Positions 1-11,300 of a stretch of 64,000 nt of DNA are shown here, one piece after another; position 1 is the stretch's first letter; each line of letters starts with the position of its first letter. The position numbers and the translations under genes are program-made. Under the pieces are notes generated by a model. It saw only the letters and a list, made by a program, of their open reading frames with translations. It was not told the origin of the DNA and did not search any database. The stretch is from the NCBI GenBank assembly GCA_903813345.2, contig CAIIXF020000001.1, positions 14,277,915-14,341,914 on the forward strand. Direction: 5' to 3'. The stretch comes from Owenia fusiformis (lineage: Eukaryota > Annelida > Polychaeta > Sabellida > Oweniidae).

Positions 1-420
1 CAACTTATTCAAGAACATGTATTTGCAATTGTTAAATGAAATACATACTGCTACACTATTTATCAACTTATCCAAAAACATGCTTGCCTGGTAGCCAGTT
101 TTTACCAAGGGAGAGTTTTTTGAAGAATGTTTTGGCTAAAAAATCATGCAAAAGTGCTCAGAATGGTGAAAAAATATCTAGCCAGGAGTACCCTAACCTT
201 GCTCAAGTCTCTTTTACTCATCTTGATTTCTACTAAGATTGATTGATTTCTCAATCGGACACCCGGAGGTGAGATGATTTCAACAAGAAATGTTGAAAAG
301 ATCACTGAAATGATCAAACATGATAGCTATACGATCTAGGCTGAGAGATTCCGATCAATCACTGAATCATATCGAGGACTATATGGACTAGGTCTTCATG
401 AATTTTCATCGCAAATTTAA

Positions 421-579
421 GGAATAAATAATGATAGGCCATTCAATATGGTGAAATTCAGCACGAGTTGGACAGAATGTTGTACAAAGCACGAACCGAA
501 GGTGAGTGCATTTGTACTAACATTCTGTCCAACGAGTGCTGAATTTCACCATATTGAATGGCCTATCATTATTTATTCC
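421..579. mobile_element. Near-perfect palindromic hairpin element (159 bp)
   Basis: The left arm GGAATAAATAATGATAGGCC and onward is the exact reverse complement of the right arm ending at 579. Arms are about 65 bp with few mismatches and enclose a short spacer around 500-510. The ORF crossing it is an artefact of the palindrome. Confidence 0.85.
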
Positions 580-694
580 GATTCAAACATAAAAATTAGT
601 AAAAGCCGTGTCTGTGGAACGGGCATGAAGGAAGAATACGCATATGCTGTCAAGATTCTGAAGTCGGCCGGAAAAAATTTAGAATTTGTTTGGG

Positions 695-803
695 CTGTTC
701 TATTTTACTCCCCGTTAAATAAGACTAGTTCACCGGCTGCAAACTTGAAGTCAGCCATAGTTAAATAGTTACAGTAGTTACGGAGGGAGTAAAAAAGAAC
801 AGC
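695..803. repeat. Small inverted-repeat element
   Basis: GCTGTTCTATTTTACTCCCC near 697 is mirrored by GGAGGGAGTAAAAAAGAACA ending near 802. Confidence 0.6.
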
Positions 804-2377
804 TATCCCCGGACAGAGCCCCAGATGTGCAGCTGAGATGTGACGTCACTCAAAACAATGCAAATTGCAGATTGAATAGAGCATGGTCGTGCATCTATGG
901 AGAATTAGAGAACATTCTATATTGGCTATGCTGCATTCTGATTGGTTCGAGAATTTCGAATAGAGCACGGTCATGTTTGAATCAGTTTTAAATCAACATA
1001 AAATCGCATGATTTAATTTATATTAATGCCTGCTTACATTCCACTGTACATTTAATGACAGAATATATTGTAACTGAAGAATTGCTCTATCAGATCATTG
1101 AAAATTTCAAGTCATAGACAAGTAGTTTGCTTTGTTCATGCAGGTAAACCTGATAACGTTTTAATTGGTCAATCAGCCTGAAGTCAGACGTCGTGTCCAC
1201 ATGATCTTGCCTATCAATACGGTTTCGCAATACCCCTGACAGCACAGGAATTATGGAAATCTCGAAACTGCTGAATAACTTATCATAGTATCAGCGATGA
1301 TGCATTGGATAGTACAAGGCGGTAATATATCAAGATCAGATAAGTAAAAAAAAAATACTGACTTGGGCAAGGCTAGGACGACCCAGACTGCTACATATTT
1401 TTATCTACTTATATTCAATTTCATATAATGTTTATAGAATTTGTTTCATGGGATACCCATTAGACCAATTGAAAATATCTGAAAACACAAAATTTCTCAA
1501 GCAAGATTTGAACACCTGACACTTGTAGTTCCCATCAGTAATATATATAGGTAATAATTTAAACAAGGAATGGTTAACATGACTCAAAAAATGTGAACAT
1601 TCCTGATTGTATGCATCTATAGCAAAGTTTACACCAAATTTAAGTGTTTCCGAGTGAGTGATTTGAGCTATCACTTTTTTCTAGCTCAACAACTTTGAAT
1701 TCCTTGTGGGTACTAACATGACGTATGAGGTCATAATCACCTACAAACTATGACAATATGCATACAGCAATAAATAAATGATGCTGTATTCCTTAATCAT
1801 GGTCATTTATTGGCTAAAATTCTGAGTCAATTTGGATTAGTCAGTACACATGCCAAACTAGACAACATCAATGCCGAAAGCAAATCCTATCAAACAGCCA
1901 TCGCTGGCACTTTTACAAAATCCTTCTACTACTTTTTCAGTAATAGCAAAAATCGTAAAATAACACATATAAAAATGGCCACCATTTTCAAAATGGTCGC
2001 TCATTTATAGCGAAATTGTAATAAGAAAGTGTAGTAATATGCTTCTAAGTTGGTACATATAAAATTTCAACAAAATCACAAACACATACTTATAAATGGC
2101 AGCTATTTTTTAAATATGCCATCATTAAGAGTGTTCACATATCAAATATGAAAAATATAAACAAAATCACTCTTTTACTTTTTGAGTTAAAGTAAAAAAC
2201 AAAAATTAATGCTGGACTAGGGATGGGATGGGAATGGCATGCCAAAGGGGAAACTAGAACATGCTTGAATATCAGTGTGAGGTCGGGTATGGCCATGTAA
2301 GCACCTCCTGCTGTATACTCCCTGCCCATATGCAAGCATAAGTGCCATTTAGATACTATAAAGAAGGCATAACTCAC
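804..2377. other. Last visible WLS intron; no gene seen
   Basis: AT-rich noncoding sequence downstream of the WLS exon 12 donor. I searched the minus strand for the expected last WLS exon and did not find it, so it should lie to the left of this window. Confidence 0.5.
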
Positions 2378-5300
2378 CACATAGAAAAGCACTTGTGTAC
2401 TCCAAACTGTTCTCCTCGCCCCATTTCCACTGGCTCTCACTGACTTGACTGATGATGAAGAATATAACAGTCATGGCAGCACAGATCAGTGTGGACAACA
2501 TCAGGAACTTGAATCTGTAGATCAGGCCCTAAGAACCACAACCAGATTTACAGATAGCAATTGCATTTAGTTTAATTCAATAGTACATTGTAAATAGGAA
2601 ATTACTATCTTTAAGTGCACTCACATAGATATATTTCACCTCACTATCTTACATGTCAACTCACCATGTTATACTTCAACTCACCATATAACACTTCAAT
2701 TAACCATGTGATATCTAACTCAACATATAATACTTCAATTCACCATTTAAAATTTCAACTCATCATATAATACTTCAACTCACCATGTAATACTTCCTCC
2801 TGATCGCACTCATCTGTGGCAAAGAATTTTTCTTGGCACCAATGTTTCTGAAGACCTTGAAGATCATATAGCAGAGGAAGATGAAGTACGTACAGGCGGC
2901 AATACCAGCCAGAACCACAAAACCAAGCTAGCGAAATGTTAAGGCTATTTACATCTTCAACAAATATATTGGACTGTACATAATTACCCTTTACATTCGT
3001 TTGACTTCACTTCTTAAAAGAGAGCTTCGTCTTCACTCTTTCAAACTAAAATAAACGTATGAACTCACCGCGCCAATCAGTGTTTGTCGGCCAAATTTGA
3101 CCGATGTTCTATATATGGGCATTCCTTCTGACGTCATCGTTGAGCCCGGAACTGACCAATGACATGCACATATTTAATTAGAATGCATTTGGCGTATGTT
3201 TCTTCAAGCTCGCTGGTTGGTGGATGAAAGGTCAGCACGTAGGTCAGAAGTGATTTCCTACCCAAACTGTCACCGGTACCGGTCCTGGGGGTGGGGCTGC
3301 TAAACTATAATATGGTCTCTACTAGGCAGAGTGTAGTTTAACTAGACTCTGCACGCAGGGTAGTACATAATAGGGCCTATGCAGGTGGTGCAGAACAGAA
3401 AACATTTTTGGGTAGTATATACACTATGTACAGCTGTACTCTACAGCAGAAATCAATCTTAATTATTTTTATGTCATATTCTAATTCATGGATTTTTTCA
3501 GAGCATCAATCTCAGTATGAAATGTGAAGGCGCATTATTTACCAAGACTCCGCTTAACTCAGTCTCTGTAAGTTAATTGAGCTTCTTTATCAATCAAGTA
3601 AAGCTAATGTGATTCTTTGTGGTAATATGTTATGATTAAAGGATACAGCCAGCTTGGATCCCGCGTCAGTGCTCCAGATACTGTAGAATGGATTCGTCAG
3701 CTGGACACCCCTATAACATTAGTAAGCCCATTCAATCATGTAAACAAAATGGCCAAAAATTTGATGAAAAAAGAAGGAAAGAGAGCAAACGATCCCCTGT
3801 TGTATCAAGACCCTATTTTCATGCAGATATGAGCTTCTATTTGATCAGTGTATGACTATTAACTAATAGTGGACCACTTTTTGAGATACCAAAGGTGTTC
3901 CATTTACAGAGATTTTTCCGTATTCATGGTATATTTAGATGATTGAAAACTTTATTGTGAGATTAGCGAGTTGAAGCCCATGATATAAGCGCTGTTAAGC
4001 GCATAAGTGTTAATGAAACAAAACCTTTAAATTCAATAATCAAAAATGTCTAAAACATTTTAGTCATGAGAAAATAGTATTGAATGATTAATCATTATTT
4101 TCAACTTGCATGTAATATTTTAAGTGGCTTGACACAGTAATACAGCTGAATGGAATCAATACAATATAAGCTTTTTAAGATATCTAGATACCTACCTTTC
4201 ACACATTTCAAAGACAAACAGGCAAATGCAGCCAAAGAGAACAGCACTAAGATGTTTCCAGTATTGTACAAGTCGACTCCTCTCTACCTGGTCCTGTAAG
4301 AAAAACACATATGCAATCGCTTATAATGATTCAATCTCAGGACCTATGGTTTTGGATTGGATTGCTTTATAAGACCCAAGAGCCCAAACATACTTCTGGA
4401 TTTTGAAATAAAATTGGAGCAACACTATATGTTTTAATCAATGGTCAAAACCGATATCTCATACATATTTAATTTTCCCCTTTTCATGTGATTATGACTC
4501 ATAGAACAGCATCTTTCATTCCCCTTAGTTTGCTTAAATAAACAGAATCATTAGCTATAGTAAGCAATTGGCTGACTCACCATCATATGTTCGCCACTGA
4601 ATATAATCCAGAAGCACATGAGGAAGGAGTAGAAGACACCCTGTCTAATGTCACTCAAAAGCAACATGAAGGGGAAGTCAAACCACAGGGTGAACCACTC
4701 AATAGGCACTGAAATAAGAGCAAATGAGATTAGTTCTTTCATATAAGCATTGGCAATGCATTGCTACAATTTTACAGCAATATGTTGAAATGAAAGCAAA
4801 TAAAAGCAAATGAGATTAGTTCTTTCATATAAACTTTAGCAATGCATTGCTACAATTTCACAGCAATATGTTGAAGTGAAAGCAAATAAGAGCAAATGAG
4901 ATTAGTTCTTTCATATAAACTTTGGCAATGCATTGCTACAATTTCACAGCAATATGTTGAAATGAAAGCAAATAAAAGCAAATGAGATTAGTTCTTTCAT
5001 ATAAACTTTGGCAATGCATTGCTACAATTTTACAGCAATATCTTGAAATGTGGGTAGCATCAAAGGAAATCTAGAGGGAGTCCTTCACTGTATCTTCAGC
5101 AAGTGTCACAGTTTTGATAGTATTTTGCCCCTAAACATGTATGCTCCAACTGAGTGGAACAGTTGTTGTATCTTATTGATGAAGGGGACTGCTTTTATGC
5201 AAAGCTTTTATGTTAGTTTATTGTTGTATACGTGTAGCATTATACTATACAAGGTAGAGGTGTCAAGTATTAACCGGTTAACCGGTTAACCGCCGATAAT

Positions 5301-8300
5301 GCCTTGACCGGTCTGCGTTTTTATGGGTGGTTAGTTGACCGTGTATAATTCTGTTATTTCCCGCGCTTATATTGCATACTAATCTGTTTGGTTTTAAAGT
5401 GTCAGTTTCACGTAAGCTACTCATACATGTCATAAGTCCGGTAACTCCTTAAAAACATCCAATCAGCAACTTTAATCCCTTCCACATTGCTTTCCCGCGC
5501 TTACTTTGCATGTTAATCTGTTTGTTTTTCAAGCGTCAGTTTCATGTGAGCTACTCATACATGTGATAGGTCCGATAACTCCTTACAAACATCCAATCAG
5601 CAACTTTAACCCCTTACTTTGCATGTTAATCTGTTTGTTTTTCAAGTGTCAGCCATGTACTTGTGTAATCAACTCATAGGCCAGATAATTCCTTTAATTT
5701 TACAAATTGCAAAACAATTTCATAAGTAAATTATATGCACTTTTTAATTCGTCAGTTTTGTTATTGTTGTCTATCAACGTCGCCAAAATGTCAAAAGTCA
5801 AAGCCTCGCTTTGGTAGTGAGAAAATTAAAATTAAAATAAACACTAATCAGCTGCAATTCTCGTTGTTTCGGTGCGTTCGTGGAGATTCCAAGGGTAAAC
5901 CAATGTGGTAAGTAATTTAGAGGTACCGGTTGTCAGGTAGTGTATGAATAGAGTAAAGCTTGACGAACGTAAAAAATAAACGCCGATATATCATTTTTCC
6001 AATTTTTTTCAACTTTCAAGATCGAAGATGAAGATTTCATTTGGAATTATCAGTTCAAATTTCCCGCCGGTTAACCGACTTTAACCGGTAAAAACACCCG
6101 GTTAACCGGTTAATGCTCAAGCAGTTAATTGACACCACTGATACAAGGTGCTTGTCCTTCTGTTTGTACCAGGGCCAATTCAGTATACAAAAACGATCCT
6201 TGCTAAATATTAATGTATGCCTGGTCCTAAATTGTAACAGTACAATCAATTTTAAGGCAGCAAGAAATACTGGGATGTGCTGTGATAAAACCAAATATAA
6301 TGTTCACTGATGTTGGTAAAATACATTTATATTAAAGGGAATTGAAGAATTAAGAAATAGGCACTTACAATTCAACTGAGTGAGAGCAATTCCAAGGCAA
6401 AGCAATGCTCTGAAAAAAATCACAAAATCATAAACTACAATAATTTTAATATTTTGAGATGTTTTATTACAAAATATTCTCCATAAAGTGTTCATCTATT
6501 ATCATTTTGAAAACATAATGTAATATATTGCAATTACACTTTTATTACAAAATTCTACAATGATCTGTTTTTAAGGGCCAGAATGTTTCAAACATCAAGA
6601 GGGATTATGAGCTATATTCATAATGATTGGATGTGTTAAATATTCTCACTTTTCAAGGAGATTTGGTTTGCGTTCCAACATCATTATGCGTCTCCAGAAC
6701 CAACAAAGGACCATTAACACAGTGGGGAACATCAATGTCTTCATGGAGAACCAAACTTTTGTGAAGCCTCCATTCTGGTTGATGAACTAAAAAAGAACCA
6801 ATACATTAATGTATTTCAAATGTATTTCATATCAACACTATAGGACAAGATTGAATACAAGGCATTAACATGACAAAATGTCACCACCTAAAACAATTTG
6901 GTCAATTTAAAGCAAGTTGGAAAATACCTTTTGACCTTAAGAAGAACTTCTGAGAACATGTAGATGATTTTGAAAAAAAAATTAGTCAATTTGAAGCAAG
7001 TTGAAAAAAGACCTTTTTGACCTTGAGAAGGTCATTGAAGGTCAAAGGTCAAATCTAGAGTCAGATTTGAACTTCTGAGAACTTGTAAAGTCAAATTTGA
7101 ACTTCTGAAAAGATGTAGATGATTTTGAAAAAAAAATTTGGTCAATTTGAAGCAAGTTGAAAACAGACCTTTTTTTACCTTGAGAAGGTCATTAAAGGTC
7201 AAATGTCAAATCTAAAGTCAGATTTGAATTTCTGAGAACATGTAGATGATTTTGAAAAAAAATTAGTCAATTTGAAGCAAGTTGAAAAAAGACCTTTTTG
7301 ACCTTTTTTGACCTTGAGAAGGTCATTGAAGGTCAAATGTCAAATCAAATGTCAAATCTAAAGTCATATTTGAATTTCTGAGAACATGTAGATGATTTTG
7401 AAAAAAAAATTTAGTCAATTTGAAGCAAGATGAAAAAATACCTTTTTGACCTTTTTTAACATTGAGAAGGTCATTGAAGGTCAAATGTCAAATCTAAAGT
7501 CAGATTTGAATTTCTGAGAACATGTAGATGATTTTGAAAAAAAAATTTAGCCAATTTGAAGCAAGTTGAAAAAAGACCTTTTTGACCTTTTTTGACTTTG
7601 AGAAGGTCATTGAAGGTCAAATGTCAAATCTTAAGTCAAATCTAAAGTCAGATTTGAATTTCTGAGAACACGTAGATGATTTTGAGATGATTTTTTAGTC
7701 AATTTGAAGCAAGTTGAAAACAGACCTTTTTGACCTTTTTTGACCTTAAGAAGGTCATTGAAGGTCAAATGTCAAATCTAAAGTCAGATTTGAAGGTCAA
7801 ATGTCAAATCTAAAGTCAAATCTAAAGTCAGATTTGAATTTCTGAGAACATGTAGATGATTTTGATAAAAAATTTAGTCAATATGAAGCAAGTTGAAAAA
7901 AGAGCTTTTTGATCTTGAGAAGGTCATTGAAGGTCAAATGTCAAATCTTAAGTCAGATTTTAACTTCTGAGAACATGTAGATGATTTAAAAAAAATTGAA
8001 GTCAGTCTAAACAGTATTTGTTAAGTTATAGGAAGTTGTAAGAAATTGTTACAGACGCCGGACGCCGGATGCCAACCTCCAACCGCCGTCGCAAAAAACG
8101 GAGACCATAACAATATGTCACCACTTTTGGTGGTGACATAATTAATATACTGGTATATCAAAACACCGGAACAGCTTGACAACTGTGATGTCAGATTCCA
8201 TTGTCCAAAATGGCCTTTTCGATTAGATTTTCTTCCACTGCATGTTTAATAGAGCTAAATATGTTTTCACATCAGGAAAAATACATTAGAGGCCCCATAT

Positions 8301-11300
8301 GAACTTTAAACCACTTTGGCTTATATTATAGTCCTACCTAATGTTATTAAAATATACTATATGAAACATTTTAATATAATTTCAAAAAGCTGATTTTGAA
8401 GGACTTTTTGTTTCATTTTTCATGGAATGTCTTGAAAAAACAACCATGTACTCAAAAATATTTTGTTAGACATCTTGAAAAGAGTAATGTTAACTTGACA
8501 CAATTTTTGTCAGAGCTCTGAGCAGAACTGTCTTGGAATGCTTAGTATAGTGTTAATAAAAATAAGTAACAACTTCGGTGGTGACATAATAGGGTTACTA
8601 ATAGATAGAAGTAATTACCACTGTCCATATATCAACAACTTTTCCAATGCCAGTATTTTTTCCTTCGACATGCTCTTCAGTAATTTCATCATAGTCAAAC
8701 GTAGGAAGACGCAGGTTCAAAAGGTAGAAGGAGTAATGGCAACTTCCCAACTCAAACAGTGGTAGGACACTGCAATTGTATTGCTGGCCGTGTGTTTTCT
8801 GGAACAAACATCAGTCAAAAATAAGTGAATTTTTCAATGGACCAATTAATAATTTCAGTATGTGTAAGAAAATAATATATATCATGGCCTACACTTCTTG
8901 ACTCGAAAAATAATTAGTTAACTAAAAAAAGCCAAAAGTCTCCAAAAACCTGCTAAAAATATGTTGGATTATTAAAACATTGCAATGGGTGTCAGGACTG
9001 AGGACTCATATAGATGGCAGTAAACTAATTTGCTAAAGTGGGTTGTTCTTCATCAAGTCCCATTGGTTTGTGTATAAATGTATAAATCTTAAAACTTCGA
9101 ATACATTACTACATAATAAATAAAATTAGTTTCACATTTTCTCATCATGGTTTTTACTATCAATGTTTTAAGTTTCAATATCATGATGTTTTGGATATTT
9201 TCTTTGAAACTTAGAAGATTTTTGAAGCAATTTTATTACATATTATTGTATACAGTTAAACCCACTGTATTTTTGCCGTCCATTGACAGTCTTTAAGACC
9301 ATTGTACTGGTGATCAGGCTTTTCCCGACATAACACACACTGGTCAACGACAATATTTTGCATGCAATGGACAGAAGTTATAGGAAAATTAATGTATTGT
9401 ACAATTGGGCTTACTAATGATTGTTCTATTGAACAGTCCAGAGTCCTGATCTCCTCAGCAGCTGCTATTAGAGTCCATGGCTCAGTATCCTTGTTCCTTC
9501 CTCCTAGTTTCAACTCCAGGCTCACCATAGCATTTTCCTCTGTAAAATCATATTCAAAATAACAATTCACATATTATTATTAATGACTAATAGCAGCCAG
9601 GGGGGGATTAACCCCAGAGTTCAAAGATGACCTATGCTTATAATGTAAACCTGTATTGAGATGACCTACGCCTCTGATTGCTCAAAATTGACAAACAAAA
9701 ATGGCAGCTTCAAAATTTCCAAAATACGCTTTGAATAATATTGATGTTCATCATTCTGATGTGTTAACCAATTAGCTTCTTATTACTAATCAAGATAAAG
9801 AAAGGTGTACGGAATATGAATATCGAAGAGTAGTTATTTGAAACTAGCCAGTGAAATTTTGAAACAAACGAAGATGGAAAGCAAGAGATGGGATGATGTC
9901 TGTTAGCCCTGGGGCTTTCCCTCCTCTTAATAGTAGCTAGCTCGCTGGCGGATTGATTGAGAAAAGGCTAAATTGGTAGGGTATCATGGGTACCAGTTGT
10001 GGGGGTGGAGCTGCTAAACTGTTATATGGTCTAACTAAGGCTGAGGTTAGTTTTTAACTAGACTGCACACAGAGTAAACCAACATAAAAAATTCCATAAT
10101 GAGTAACTTACTGATCTCATTTCCCTCCTGGTACTCTATATTGATATCAAGCACTGATGTTATATGTTGGAACCAACTTGACATCTGTAGATTGTGACCA
10201 TCTCGTGGTAGAGGTATCATGAAAGCAAACACCACTTGGTTATTATGGACATCAGGGCCTGAAAGATATTCAAAAGGCTAGTATACAATATATTATTTGG
10301 GTATAATTGCTCGATAGGGTGATGTTTTGTGGTTATTGAGAAAAAATCTGGTGCGAAGAAAGGACTTACAATATTGCTAAATCTAACCACATTGGTGGTG
10401 CTCACCAGAGTGTGAATAAACTCATTCAATCTAAATTTTTTATTTATTATTCAAGCATAAAACAAGCCCTAGACTTAGGACTTATCAAATTGCATATGAC
10501 TCATTAATAACTTGCATGATTTCCATAAAGTAGTTTCCATAAATGTACATCCCATAGAAATGGGTCAAAAAACACTGACTGACTACATGTTTTGGGTGGC
10601 CAAAAAACAACTGTCTAAAAGTTTAAATATTTCTTTCTTTAGTTAATACATATGCACCCAACCTTATTTTCCAGTCAAATACAGAAACTTGTGTCTATTT
10701 TGGAATTCTCCCGACTCAAACAATTTTTGGAAACTTTTTAAGAATGAGTTCTCCATGACAGTGGTAATTATGAGGTCTATGTGACCAACTCTCTGAATTA
10801 AATAATATATGAGTACAATGATCATCACAAAAATATGTGATTGTCAATAGAACCAAATATAGCTGGTAAATGAAAAACGTGACAATCTCACCTAGCTCAT
10901 CTAAGGTATTAGCAGATTCACATTTGCCCGGACCCCTGGGGGTATACCAAGTTTTCTTGTACCAGGCAGCTGATTTGGTGCGACTTTTTTCTTTACAGAT
11001 AGTTCCCAGCACATTGCTGACATTAGATGGTGTTGGTGCTGAAAAATATAAGTTACTTTTGTATTCTAATTTATATGTTTTGTGGTAGAAAGAATCAAGG
11101 TGTTCCTCTGTGTAATTATATAATGCATTTCTATGACAAATATTGGGGACATGGAATTAAATATGTTTGTTTATATCTGTGATGTTAACCTTTCTTGACC
11201 TCAGTCATGTTGATCTGGGCCTCAATTTTCATATGTTTAAATAAATAGGGATATGTATTGATTGTCATCACATTTCCCCATATGTGAATCTGATGTACAA

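Noticed and set aside
448-768. 106-codon plus-strand ORF
   Set aside because: It runs through a palindromic hairpin and a second inverted repeat; no protein-like features.
1-2377. Search for the last WLS exon
   Set aside because: No minus-strand segment encodes the expected tryptophan-containing membrane segment in phase; taken to lie outside the window.
2135-2440. 101-codon minus-strand ORF
   Set aside because: It overlaps the end of WLS exon 12 in the wrong frame and reads into intron.
8010-8140. Coding or rRNA-like signal in the GC-richer arm of the 6861-8140 element
   Set aside because: The same arm recurs in all family copies with drift, so it is element sequence and not a gene.
9256-9570. 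104-codon minus-strand ORF as a gene
   Set aside because: It is WLS exon 4 (9415-9539) with intron read-through at both ends.
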